Assembly: GCA_003134655.1 (NCBI GenBank)
Contig: PLBY01000145.1
Span: forward strand, 62,001 to 126,000
Reading direction: 5' to 3'
Source of the DNA: Acidobacteriaceae bacterium
GTDB taxonomy: Bacteria; Acidobacteriota; Terriglobia; Terriglobales; Acidobacteriaceae
DNA length: 64,000 bases
This document shows, one piece after another, positions 36,141-45,107 of the stretch (position 1 is the first letter of the stretch; every line of letters begins with the position of its first letter). Both the position numbers and the translations under genes were made by a program. The notes beneath the pieces are model-generated. The model had not been told where the DNA came from. It worked only from the letters and a program-made list of their open reading frames with translations, and did not search any database.

Positions 36141-37556
36141 ATGAAAGTTCGCACGACACTGCTCGGGGCTTCGCTGTTGGCTGTTGCTTTTCCGGTTCTC
36201 GCGTCCTCAGGGATCGCACAGCAGGCCGATACTCCGGCTCAGTCCCCAAGCCAGGCGCCGAACACCACACAGACCACAAACCTGCCAGCACAGTCCCAGC
36301 AGTCTCAAGGGTCGGCTCCTCTGCGGGTCATGGTGGGCAAGTCTTTGCTGATTAACACTACCGAACGTCTCAAGCGTGTCTCCGTCACCGACCCGGCTAT
36401 CGCTTATCCCCAAGTCATCACGCCCACGCAGATTTTGGTGCATGGGAAAGCTCCGGGGGAGGTTTCCTTGCTGATCTGGGACGAAGTCGAGCGGTCACGC
36501 AGCTTCGACCTTCGCGTCGACGTGGACATCAGCGCCTGCGCTGAAGAAGAACGCCGCGTATTCCCTGACGAGCAGATCACCGTCACTCCGTCGCGCGCTG
36601 CCGTGGTTCTCTCTGGACACGTTTCCACAGAAGACGTCTCCAAACGCGCCGGAGAGCTCGCCAGCGCTTACTCTCCGAAAGTCGTGAACGTGCTGACCTT
36701 CGGACCCGTCGGTTCGCAGGAAGTTTTGCTGCAGGTCAAATTCGCCGAAGTCGACCGCACGGCTCTGACGCAGATGGGGATCAACTTTATTTCCACGGGG
36801 GGAGCGAATACCATCGGCACCGTCACCACCGGACAGTACGGCGGCTTTGGGTCTCAGACTTTGACTCCGGGCACGGCTGCCACGAGCACAGGCACGGCCG
36901 CTGTGAGTCCCGCCACCACGATCAACAACGTCTTAAACCTTTTTCTATTTCGCCCCGACATTAATTTCGGCGCGGTCATCGAAGCTCTTGAGAATAAAAG
37001 CCTGCTGCAGATTCTTGCCGAGCCCAATCTGATTGCGGTCAACGGCAAGGAAGCCAGCTTCCTCGCCGGAGGCCAGTTCCCCTTCCCCATCGTACAACCG
37101 GGCGCGGGCTTCACCGCGGTCACCATCTCGTTCAAGGATTTCGGCGTGCATCTGCAGTTCACCCCGACCATCATGCCCAATGGGAATATCCATTTGAAGG
37201 TGGCGCCGGAAGTGAGCACCCTGGACTTTGCGAATGCGCTGACCATCTCAGGATTCACCGTACCCGCCCTGAGCACGCGCAAAGCGGAAACTGAATTCGA
37301 ATTGCAGGACGGGCAGAGCTTTGTGATTGCGGGCCTGATCGATAACCGGGTCACGGACATCTGGAACAAGATTCCCGGCCTCGGCGATATCCCGATCCTG
37401 GGCAATTTTTTCCGCAGCAAGAGTTTGCAGAAAAGCAATTCGGAACTCATGGTCTTGTGCACGGTGCGCCGCATTTCTCCCACTATGGAACCGCCCCCGC
37501 TGCCCAAGAATCCGAAGCCTTTCGTGAACGACGAGAAGTTTGATAAGGGCCATTAG
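36141..37556 (+). CDS. cpaC: Tad pilus secretin CpaC/RcpA
   Basis: Outer-membrane secretin through which the Flp pilus exits, 471 residues. I start at the ATG of MKVRTTLLGASLLAVAF, which begins a signal peptide and has GAGAGGAA upstream; a GTG overlapping the cpaB stop is unlikely. After the signal comes a Gln/Pro-rich linker (about 27-60), then the pilus-assembly N-terminal domain with KSLLINTTERLKRVSVTDP, then a BON-like domain around 155-190. The secretin barrel covers about 215-455, with ILAEPNLIAVNGKEASFLAG and VPALSTRKAETEFEL. It differs clearly from the orphan secretin at 2075-3946, which has a TPR-like front. Confidence 0.94.
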   Translation: MKVRTTLLGASLLAVAFPVLASSGIAQQADTPAQSPSQAPNTTQTTNLPAQSQQSQGSAPLRVMVGKSLLINTTERLKRVSVTDPAIAYPQVITPTQILVHGKAPGEVSLLIWDEVERSRSFDLRVDVDISACAEEERRVFPDEQITVTPSRAAVVLSGHVSTEDVSKRAGELASAYSPKVVNVLTFGPVGSQEVLLQVKFAEVDRTALTQMGINFISTGGANTIGTVTTGQYGGFGSQTLTPGTAATSTGTAAVSPATTINNVLNLFLFRPDINFGAVIEALENKSLLQILAEPNLIAVNGKEASFLAGGQFPFPIVQPGAGFTAVTISFKDFGVHLQFTPTIMPNGNIHLKVAPEVSTLDFANALTISGFTVPALSTRKAETEFELQDGQSFVIAGLIDNRVTDIWNKIPGLGDIPILGNFFRSKSLQKSNSELMVLCTVRRISPTMEPPPLPKNPKPFVNDEKFDKGH

Positions 37557-37617
37557 GCTGCAAGTCAGCCGAGGAAAGCTGTTACAGAGTTTGCGATAGG
37601 CTACCTCAGGGTTTGTT

Positions 37618-38790
37618 ATGCCGGAATTGTCAGTCGTCATCGTCGCCACCGACAACGAACAGCGCGCCGTGATGCAGGTCCTCGTCGACGGCACCAGTGT
37701 GGCGCGCACAGTTCACACTTGCGCAAGTTTTCCCGTGGCTGCCTCAGATCCTGTGACGCGGCGAGTGCGCACCGCTAATCCTGATGTGACTCTGGTCGAC
37801 ATTCCCGCCGACAATCCGCAACTGGCGCTGCGAGCCATTGAACTCCTGCACCAGGAAATGCCCGACGGCGCCATTTTCGCGATCGGCAATCTGAATCAAC
37901 CTCAGGTCATCGTGAATGCCATGCGGGCCGGAGCCCGCGAATTCATCGAACGCCCTACCAATACCACCGACCTCCTGGAAGCCTTCGTGCGCCTCACGAC
38001 GGCGCAACGCCGGGGAAAACAGGAAGGAATTCGCGGCAAAGTCTTTTCGGTCATCAACGCGAAGGGTGGAAATGGCGCCACGACGGTAGCCGTCAATCTG
38101 GCGCTGGCCTTGCAGTCTGCCTACGGACAGACTGCGCTGGTGGATCTCGCGCCACTAGGACACGCCGCGCTGCACATGAACCTCAAGCCGGTTTTCAATG
38201 TAGCGGACGCCACTCGCAATCTTCATCGCATGGACGCTTCCCTGCTCGAGAGCTTCATGACGCGTCACAGCGGAGGTTTGCAATTGCTGGCAGGAACCAA
38301 CGTGCCAGCTGCCGTGGATCCTTCGACGGCGGAGTTCGTCCGTCTCTTCGATATGCTGGTGACGCATTATCGCTATGTGGTGGTGGACGCCTCGTCGCGC
38401 TTTGACGCAGCCAGCCGCCTGATCGCCAGTCTTTCCGAGACCGTTCTACTGGTTGCCTGTAGCGACGTGGCTTCGCTCTGGAGCGCCGCCCGCGTGCAGC
38501 AGTACCTGGGAGAAACCGGAAGCCGCGAACGTGTGCGCCTCGTGTTGAATCGCTTCCGCAAGGTGCCCGGATTCAGCGAAGCAGACGCCGAGGCTGCGGT
38601 CGGGGCGAAAGTTCTGTGGCGAATCCCGAACCAGTATTTTGCGATATCCGGCGCGATCGACCGTGGAACCCCGGTGATGGACCAGAGAACGTCCGAGATC
38701 GCCCGCTGTTTTGCCGGACTGGCGCAGGAGTTGACGAGGAATGACGCCGAGGTAAAGCGGGCAGCGTGGTCGTTATTCAAGTCGGTTTAG
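37618..38790 (+). CDS. cpaE: Tad pilus ATPase-like protein CpaE/TadZ
   Basis: Pilus localisation protein of 390 residues, made of an atypical receiver-like domain (about 1-125) and a MinD/ParA-like ATPase domain (about 135-385). The receiver part keeps an Asp in VTLVDIPAD, but the surroundings are not those of a classical acceptor. The Walker A reads NAKGGNGATT: the signature Lys is kept and the P-loop Lys is Ala. Substitutions here are known in the TadZ/CpaE group, so nucleotide binding may be altered rather than lost. TadZ proteins mark the site of pilus assembly. It sits between the secretin and the ATPase gene, the normal order. Confidence 0.9.
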   Translation: MPELSVVIVATDNEQRAVMQVLVDGTSVARTVHTCASFPVAASDPVTRRVRTANPDVTLVDIPADNPQLALRAIELLHQEMPDGAIFAIGNLNQPQVIVNAMRAGAREFIERPTNTTDLLEAFVRLTTAQRRGKQEGIRGKVFSVINAKGGNGATTVAVNLALALQSAYGQTALVDLAPLGHAALHMNLKPVFNVADATRNLHRMDASLLESFMTRHSGGLQLLAGTNVPAAVDPSTAEFVRLFDMLVTHYRYVVVDASSRFDAASRLIASLSETVLLVACSDVASLWSAARVQQYLGETGSRERVRLVLNRFRKVPGFSEADAEAAVGAKVLWRIPNQYFAISGAIDRGTPVMDQRTSEIARCFAGLAQELTRNDAEVKRAAWSLFKSV

Positions 38791-38831
38791 GTGTTTCGGT
38801 TAGGCATTAGAGACAACGAATTCAGGAAACA

Positions 38832-40127
38832 ATGGCAAACCTTCAATCGTTCGAGCGCACCGATTACCAGCAGGTAAAAGCCGACCTGCACCGCAAGATC
38901 CTTGATCGCCTCGACCTCGAAAAACTAGGCAAGGCGACGGGCGACTCTGCGCGCGACGAAGTGCTGGTAGTCATTCGCAATGCCGTCAACGGCGAAGTTG
39001 TGCCGCTCAGCTTCGCCGAGCGCGAACGCCTCTCGCGCGAAATTCTCGACGAGATTTTCGGCCTCGGACCTCTCGAACCGCTGCTCAAAGATCCCACCAT
39101 CTCCGACATTCTGGTCAACCGTTTCGACCGGGTCTATGTGGAGCGGGCCGGCAAGCTCGAACGCACGGCCTTGTCCTTCAAAGACAACTCGCACCTCATG
39201 CAGATCATCGAGCGCATCGTGTCGCGCATTGGACGCCGGGTCGACGAATCGTCGCCCATGGTCGACGCCCGCCTCGCGGACGGATCACGCGTCAACGCGA
39301 TCATCCCGCCGCTGGCCATCGACGGGCCTTCCCTCTCCATCCGCCGCTTTGGACGGGAGCCGGTTACCGCCCGGCAGATGATTGAGAATCTGACCCTGAC
39401 CGAGTCGATGCTCGAACTACTTTCGGCCATGGTCAAAGGTCGCCTCAATATTCTGGTATCCGGCGGAACCGGCGCCGGCAAGACGACTCTGCTGAACGTG
39501 CTGTCCGGGTACATTCCCAACTCAGACCGCATCGTCACCATCGAAGATGCCGCCGAACTGCAACTGAAGCAAGAGCACGTGGTGCGCCTGGAGACCCGGC
39601 CGCCCAACATCGAAGGCAAGGGCGCGGTGCGACAGCGGCAGCTCGTCATCAACAGCTTGCGTATGCGTCCCGACCGCATCGTGGTGGGCGAGGTGCGCGG
39701 CGAAGAAGCGTTCGACATGTTGCAGGCCATGAACACGGGCCACGAAGGATCGCTGACGACGGTACACGCCAACTCCCCGCGCGACGCTATGGCCCGCGTG
39801 GAGAACATGGTGTCGATGGCAAACCTGAACATTCCGGAGCGCGCGGTGCGCCACCAGATCGCATCCGCCGTTCATGCCGTCGTTCAGATTGCGCGTCTTT
39901 CCGACGGCACCCGCAAGGTCATCACCGTGTCGGAGATTACAGGCATGGATGGAGACCTGATCGGCATGCAGGATATTTTCAGTTTCGACCGCACCGGCAC
40001 CGATGAGAGCGGCAAGGTTCGTGGTGTATTCCGCGCGACCGGCGTGCGCCCGCAGTTTGCCGAGCGCTTAGCAACCTCCGGGGCCCGCTTGCGGCCGGCG
40101 CTGTTCGAATCAAGAACTGAGGTCTAG
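38832..40127 (+). CDS. cpaF: Tad pilus secretion ATPase CpaF/TadA
   Basis: Hexameric type IV secretion-like ATPase that powers Flp pilus extension, 431 residues, the usual size. The N-terminal all-alpha part is followed by the RecA-like core. Walker A VSGGTGAGKTTLLN is near residue 210, the Asp/Glu box EDAAELQL near 238, and Walker B RIVVGEVRGEEAFDML near 280, with GHEGSLTTVHANS after it. AGGAAACA lies just before the ATG. It works with the TadB and TadC membrane proteins encoded next, only 8 bp away. Confidence 0.97.
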   Translation: MANLQSFERTDYQQVKADLHRKILDRLDLEKLGKATGDSARDEVLVVIRNAVNGEVVPLSFAERERLSREILDEIFGLGPLEPLLKDPTISDILVNRFDRVYVERAGKLERTALSFKDNSHLMQIIERIVSRIGRRVDESSPMVDARLADGSRVNAIIPPLAIDGPSLSIRRFGREPVTARQMIENLTLTESMLELLSAMVKGRLNILVSGGTGAGKTTLLNVLSGYIPNSDRIVTIEDAAELQLKQEHVVRLETRPPNIEGKGAVRQRQLVINSLRMRPDRIVVGEVRGEEAFDMLQAMNTGHEGSLTTVHANSPRDAMARVENMVSMANLNIPERAVRHQIASAVHAVVQIARLSDGTRKVITVSEITGMDGDLIGMQDIFSFDRTGTDESGKVRGVFRATGVRPQFAERLATSGARLRPALFESRTEV

Positions 40128-40135
40128 GGACAAAT

Positions 40136-41107
40136 ATGCCGGCAGGTCTGATTGCCCTTCTCGTGTTCGTTGTGGTCGCGCTCCTGGCTTTCGGCATGGG
40201 CTCGATTCTCGACCAACGCAACGCCCGCGCCCGGCTGATCAAGGAACGCCTGGCCAACGAGCGCAAGGCTCCCGAACTTGCCCCCGACGAAGAACTGGCC
40301 CTCCTGCGGGATGAACAGCTAAGCCAGATTCCCGCTCTGGACAACATACTGCGGCGGTCCGAACGGGTCACCGACATCCAAAAAATGCTGGCGCAGGCGG
40401 GAATGGCCACACGCGCCGGAAATTTTCTCGGAATTTCAGTTCTCTCCGGAGTGGTCGCGACATTCCTGGCTTATGGCCTGAGCAAGCGGGTCGAAGTCGC
40501 GTGGGTGGCGATGCTGGTCGGTTTCGTGCTGCCCTATGCCTATGCTTCGTATCGGCGCAACAAGCGCTTCGAAAAGTTCGAGGAACTTTTTCCCGAGGCT
40601 ATCGACACGCTGGCCCGGGCCGTTCGGGCCGGACACGCTTTCACGACCGCGCTCGAGATGATTACCGACGAGGTGGCCGACCCCGTCTCCAGCGAGTTCC
40701 GCCAGCTTTACGAAGAGCAGAAATTCGGCATGCCGGTCCGCGACGCTCTCCTCAATCTGACCGAACGTATGCCGCTGGTGGACGTGAAATTTTTCGTGAC
40801 GGCGGTGATGCTGCAGCGCGAAACTGGCGGCAACCTGGCCGAGATCCTTGACAACCTCTCCTACGTCATCCGCGAACGGTTCAAAATTCAGCGCCAGGTG
40901 CGCGTCTATACCGCTCAGGGGCGTTTGACCATGGCCTTGCTGATGGGCATGCCGCCGATCATTGTCGCCGTGATGCTCCTGCTGAATCCTGCTTTCATCC
41001 GCCCATTATTCTCTGACCCGATCGGACACACTCTTTTGGTCGCGGGCATCACACTGCAAACGATTGGATATTTCGTGATCCGAAAGATTATCCGGATCCA
41101 GGTATAG
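40136..41107 (+). CDS. tadB: Tad pilus inner-membrane platform protein TadB
   Basis: Polytopic platform protein of 323 residues with a type II secretion F (GspF) domain at about 155-285. An N-terminal membrane helix (4-22) and two more near 100-140 precede it, and two C-terminal helices end the protein. PEAIDTLARAVRAGHAF and VMLQRETGGNLAEILDNLS are the F-domain marks. It pairs with TadC to form the base on which the CpaF ATPase acts. Gap to tadC is 6 bp. Confidence 0.94.
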   Translation: MPAGLIALLVFVVVALLAFGMGSILDQRNARARLIKERLANERKAPELAPDEELALLRDEQLSQIPALDNILRRSERVTDIQKMLAQAGMATRAGNFLGISVLSGVVATFLAYGLSKRVEVAWVAMLVGFVLPYAYASYRRNKRFEKFEELFPEAIDTLARAVRAGHAFTTALEMITDEVADPVSSEFRQLYEEQKFGMPVRDALLNLTERMPLVDVKFFVTAVMLQRETGGNLAEILDNLSYVIRERFKIQRQVRVYTAQGRLTMALLMGMPPIIVAVMLLLNPAFIRPLFSDPIGHTLLVAGITLQTIGYFVIRKIIRIQV

Positions 41108-41113
41108 CTATCT

Positions 41114-42022
41114 ATGTTGCCTCTGATCTTGGTCGTGGTCGTGTTCGTCACCGTCGTGCTGGCGGTGTTCGCCTTTGGAGCGGCGGTGGTGACTCCCAGT
41201 TCAATGCTGGGTGCTCGCTTGCGCGCCTTGGGAGGACAACAGCAACCGGCAGAGAACAAGCCAGCCATGCGCGAGCGCATTGAACAGGCGCTGGATCCGA
41301 TCAGCAAGGCCATCCCGCTTTCCGCCTCGGATGTGTCCCGCACGCGTGCCTGGCTCACTCAGGCCGGATTCCGCGATGCCATCGACGTTAACTACTACTT
41401 TGGAGCGCGACTTCTGATGGCCGGGGTGGGTTTTGCCGGCGTTGTCCTGTTTTCTGGGTTGGATAATCTTTTCCTGCTCGTCGGCGTTCCTGGTCTCGGG
41501 TTTTTCCTTCCGCGCTTTATTTTGAAACGGATGATTAAAGATCGGCAGCATCGCATTCGCATCGGCCTGCCCGATGCTCTCGACCTTACGGTGATCTGCG
41601 TGGAAGCCGGTCTCGCGCTCGACCAGGCCCTGACCCGTGTGGGCCAGGATCTGCACCACGCCCACCCGGATCTCAGCGACGAATTCCATCTGGTAAACCT
41701 CGAGATGCGGGCCGGCAAGCCCCGCGCGGAAGCCCTCCGTAACCTGGTGGACCGCACCGGGGTTGACGATATCCGTTCTCTTGTTGGTACACTGATTCAA
41801 ACAGATCGCTTCGGCACCAGCGTTGCCCAAGCTCTTCGCGTGCATTCCGATTCCCTCCGCACGGAACGCCGACAACGGGCCGAAGAACAAGCTGCAAAAA
41901 CCACCATTAAGATGGTCCCCCCACTGGTGATATTTGTTCTGCCTTCGATCATTTTTGTCACGATCGGTCCGGCAATCATCGAACTGTTCCGGCAGCTCGG
42001 CCCGATTTCCGGCGGGCGGTAG
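41114..42022 (+). CDS. tadC: Tad pilus inner-membrane platform protein TadC
   Basis: Second GspF-domain platform protein, 302 residues. Membrane segments lie near residues 3-27, 95-125 and at the C-terminus. The F domain (about 150-275) shows LPDALDLTVICVEAGLALDQAL and LIQTDRFGTSVAQALRVHS. It is shorter than TadB and follows it directly, as in other tad loci. The next gene (DUF192) starts 35 bp later, so the tad transcript may continue into it. Confidence 0.94.
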   Translation: MLPLILVVVVFVTVVLAVFAFGAAVVTPSSMLGARLRALGGQQQPAENKPAMRERIEQALDPISKAIPLSASDVSRTRAWLTQAGFRDAIDVNYYFGARLLMAGVGFAGVVLFSGLDNLFLLVGVPGLGFFLPRFILKRMIKDRQHRIRIGLPDALDLTVICVEAGLALDQALTRVGQDLHHAHPDLSDEFHLVNLEMRAGKPRAEALRNLVDRTGVDDIRSLVGTLIQTDRFGTSVAQALRVHSDSLRTERRQRAEEQAAKTTIKMVPPLVIFVLPSIIFVTIGPAIIELFRQLGPISGGR

Positions 42023-42057
42023 AAGGCGACACAGAACTGGGGAGCATTCGCATTTTT

Positions 42058-42471
42058 ATGGCGGTTTTTTCCTCGCAGGGACAGGCTTTCAATCAGACCC
42101 GCCAAGCCTACCTCGCCACTGCCCTGGCGGTGGCCGACACGCATTGGACCCGGTTACGCGGCCTGCTTGGACTCCGCTCCAGTGACTTCCGTAATGGCTC
42201 CGGCCTCTGGATTGTCCCCTGCCACGGCGTTCATACTCTGGGCATGGGATTCCCCATCGACGTGGTTTATCTGGATCGCGTGATGACCGTCATTCATATC
42301 CAGCACGACTTGCAGCCCTGGCGGTTTGCGCCGGTCCGGACGCAGGCGGCATCCGTGCTGGAACTACCGTGTCGCACCGCGGCCGAAACCCGGACGGCGG
42401 TGGGAGATAGAATTGAGATAACGATCGGTGAAATAAAGACCGAAAAGGATGGTAGAGTACCGCCCTCGTGA
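42058..42471 (+). CDS. DUF192 family protein
   Basis: Small beta-rich DUF192 protein of 137 residues, function unknown. The family block runs through RLRGLLGLRS, GLWIVPCHGVHTLGMGFPID and VVYLDRVMTVIHI, with the closing VLELP segment. Many homologues have a signal peptide; this one does not, so it may be cytoplasmic. DUF192 genes often sit near tad or flp genes, which agrees with the place between tadC and the TonB-like gene. Its TGA overlaps the GTG start of the next gene (GTGA), implying coupled translation. Confidence 0.85.
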   Translation: MAVFSSQGQAFNQTRQAYLATALAVADTHWTRLRGLLGLRSSDFRNGSGLWIVPCHGVHTLGMGFPIDVVYLDRVMTVIHIQHDLQPWRFAPVRTQAASVLELPCRTAAETRTAVGDRIEITIGEIKTEKDGRVPPS

Positions 42472-44999
42472 GTGAAACCCTCCAACTCGAAGAAGCCGTC
42501 GAACTTCACGACGCGCCCAAGCTGCTGGTGGAGTGGACGCCGCGCTGGCGCGAGTTCGTCGGTGCGATCCGGCCCGCCTTGTCGCGCTCGGAACGCAGCC
42601 TGGCCGGAGAGGCTCCTTTCGGACTCATCCCCTTGCGCATCATGGTGCCCGCCTATTTACTGGAGGCCTTTTTGATTTTCGCGGCGATCGCGATCCAGGT
42701 GAAGATCGCCGAGTTGCGTCCCTTCGTCGCGCCCAGATTTTCGCGTCACGATGTGATCTATTACAGCGGCGAGGAGTTGCCCCGCACCGAGGATCTTGGC
42801 GGCGCTGAGGCCGGAACCGCTGGCCGCGCCGGTGGCGACGAAGCGCACCATCGCACCCAAACCATCAAGATTGCCCGCGGAGGCTCTCTCGTTCCCAAAG
42901 TCGTGGACGCGCCCAACCTTAAGCTTCCTGCCTCGCGCGACGCGGTGGCGAACTTGTTGGCCATTAAGCCGAATCCTGGGCCTCCGCCTTCGGAAGGATT
43001 GCGCTCGAACCGTACCGCGCCGAGTCTGGCCTCCGCACTGGTCGCTCCGCCTCCGAATGCGATCCGCGACTATACCCGCAACGGAGTTCAACTTAACGAG
43101 GTGATCGCTCCGGCGCCATCGGTGTCGCCCGACCGCACGCTCACCGCGCCGAATCTCAGCGCCATCCTGATTCCGCCAGCCCCCAACGTGGCGGGTGAGC
43201 ACAAGTTGGTTGCTCCGGCACTGGCTCCGGCGATCGTTCCTCCCGCGCCCAGCGTCTCCCGGGACCGCGCGCTGAATGCACCTTCCCTGAATACGTCAGT
43301 GGTGGCGCCCGCTCCGAGCGTCACCCGCCAGCAATCACGATCGACTCCGACGATGGCCGCCAATGTGATTCCGCCCGCTCCCGGCGGAGTAAGCCGGGAG
43401 ACTTCGAGTACGCCGGTGCAGATGAACAATATGGCGGTGATCCCGCCGCCGGTTTCGGCTCCAGAGCGGCCCGGCATGCGAAATCCGAAGCTGACTCTGC
43501 AAGCGCCGTCGGTCGTCGCACCGCCGCCCTCGGCGGACGTCTCGCAAGACTCGCACCGCCTCCCCAGCGGCAGCATTCCGGATCCGTCGAAGACAGTGGT
43601 GCCCCCGCCGCCAACGCAATCCGGCAGCGCCTCTTTCATGAGCAGTCTGATGGGCAGGATCTTTGGCGCAACCGAGGTCGTGCCCCCACCGCCAGCCGTT
43701 CAAGCAAACACGCCAACCCGCAGCGCCGGAACTTCGCTCGGCGCCAGTGTCGTCGCGCCTCCACCCACGGTCAGCGCCGGCGCGGCTGGCGGGAACCCGC
43801 GCGGCGCACGCAACGGCATGGGGACAACCCTCGGCACAAACGTGGTTGCTCCGCCGCCTTCCGTTGGGGTGTCGGGCGGCACGGGTACGCGCGCGCGCGA
43901 GACGTCCTCCGGACCGACGCTCGGCGCACCCAGCGTGGTTCCGCCCCCGCCCTCTCTCTCCGGAGCCGGTGGCGGCACGGGCAACACCGGCGGTGGCGCA
44001 GGAGCCCCCGGCGGAACATTGCTGGCCAACAATATCGTTCCCCCGCCGCCTTCTGTCGGTGGAGGAACCGGACCGGGCGGCTCCGGCTTGGGCCGCAAAG
44101 GCACAGGTCTCGGTACACCGCTCGACGCCGGCTCAGGCCTGGCACCTGCCAACAACGGAGGCAGTGGCGCCAACGCTGGCGCTGTGATTTCCAGTCAGCC
44201 CGGCTCTAAATTAGGGTTGCCCAGCGGCGGCAGCGGTTCGCTCGCCATGTCACCGTCGGGCGGAGACAAGCCGGGCCTCGGAGGCGCCGGCGGCGGCACT
44301 AGCATTGTCCATGGAAACGGTCCCGGCAGCGGCATGAACGGCCCCGGCACGGGCGCAGGCAAGTCCGGTAGCGAACACGGCTCCGATCCCTCGGCACGCG
44401 GTGGCATCTCTCCCTCGGCCGGACCGGGCGGCGCCGGAAACGTGCCCTCCGGTACTCCAGCGGTCCGCGGTATAGACATCAGTGGGGGCACCAGCCAGGT
44501 CACGCTTCCAGCGTTCGGGTCGGATCCGTCCGGCAGCGATCCTCAGGCGCCCGGACATTCCTCCGTCAAGCAGCGGCAGGCGTTTGATGTCGATATCGTC
44601 GCTACCGCGAGCTCCGGCGGAGCGTTCGAACCTTATAAGAATCTCTTGCATGGCGAGAAGCACACCATCTACCCCGACACTTCCAGTACGCTGGGCAGCG
44701 CTGTGATGGAATATGCAGAGGAGTCAGCAACGGGGCGAGGAGCCCTTTCTCCCCCCCAATCCATACGCACGAATCTCCCCGATGGCTTACCGCACGCCCG
44801 AATGGTGGTGACGTGCGCTCTAGGCGCGTCCGGCAATCTAAAGAACATACGCGTCCTCGAAGCCGGTCCGGCAGACATGACCGCGAAAATCCTCGTCGCT
44901 CTGCGCAGCTGGAAATTTCAGCCCGCCATGCGCGGCGACCAGCCTGTGGAAGTCACCGCCATCCTGGGCTTCGGCATCGACACCAACGACCGCTTTTAA
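42468..44999 (+). CDS. TonB-like energy transducer with Pro-rich 22-residue repeats
   Basis: Long single-pass inner-membrane protein of 843 residues. A cytoplasmic tail (1-52), one membrane helix (about 53-78), and a very long Pro/Ala/Gly-rich periplasmic stretch (about 100-690) lead to a TonB-like C-terminal domain (about 750-843, with LRSWKFQPAMRGDQPVEVTA). The stretch contains tandem repeats of exactly 22 residues whose proline clusters fall at positions 215, 237, 259, 281 and 303, consensus AP-L-(V/I)(V/I)-(A/P)PAPSV. Further related VVPPPP and VVAPPP blocks up to residue 527 are more widely spaced with Gly-rich spacers. It probably spans the periplasm to reach an outer-membrane partner. 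The GTG start overlaps the DUF192 stop. A classical TonB role needs ExbB/ExbD, which are not here. Confidence 0.82.
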   Translation: MSETLQLEEAVELHDAPKLLVEWTPRWREFVGAIRPALSRSERSLAGEAPFGLIPLRIMVPAYLLEAFLIFAAIAIQVKIAELRPFVAPRFSRHDVIYYSGEELPRTEDLGGAEAGTAGRAGGDEAHHRTQTIKIARGGSLVPKVVDAPNLKLPASRDAVANLLAIKPNPGPPPSEGLRSNRTAPSLASALVAPPPNAIRDYTRNGVQLNEVIAPAPSVSPDRTLTAPNLSAILIPPAPNVAGEHKLVAPALAPAIVPPAPSVSRDRALNAPSLNTSVVAPAPSVTRQQSRSTPTMAANVIPPAPGGVSRETSSTPVQMNNMAVIPPPVSAPERPGMRNPKLTLQAPSVVAPPPSADVSQDSHRLPSGSIPDPSKTVVPPPPTQSGSASFMSSLMGRIFGATEVVPPPPAVQANTPTRSAGTSLGASVVAPPPTVSAGAAGGNPRGARNGMGTTLGTNVVAPPPSVGVSGGTGTRARETSSGPTLGAPSVVPPPPSLSGAGGGTGNTGGGAGAPGGTLLANNIVPPPPSVGGGTGPGGSGLGRKGTGLGTPLDAGSGLAPANNGGSGANAGAVISSQPGSKLGLPSGGSGSLAMSPSGGDKPGLGGAGGGTSIVHGNGPGSGMNGPGTGAGKSGSEHGSDPSARGGISPSAGPGGAGNVPSGTPAVRGIDISGGTSQVTLPAFGSDPSGSDPQAPGHSSVKQRQAFDVDIVATASSGGAFEPYKNLLHGEKHTIYPDTSSTLGSAVMEYAEESATGRGALSPPQSIRTNLPDGLPHARMVVTCALGASGNLKNIRVLEAGPADMTAKILVALRSWKFQPAMRGDQPVEVTAILGFGIDTNDRF
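43005..44063 (+). repeat. Tandem Pro-rich coding repeats in the TonB-like gene
   Basis: About fourteen copies of a (V/I)-(V/I)-(A/P)-P-(A/P)-P block encode residues 180-532. The middle five copies, residues 215-303, keep a strict 66-base period; earlier and later ones are 21 or 26-33 residues apart. This suggests duplication with later divergence. Confidence 0.75.
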
Positions 45000-45107
45000 C
45001 GCGAGTAAGCCCGTTCCATCCGCCACTCGACTCGTCGACTGATCCCATCCCGCATTTCTGCCGATAGCCCTGAAAGGGCGGTGCCCGCCTTGATCAGGAA
45101 AGTCCAG

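Noticed and set aside
45060..45107. GCCCTGAAAGGGC hairpin before the CZB gene as a possible metal riboswitch
   Set aside because: The stem is only five pairs and matches no riboswitch architecture I know.
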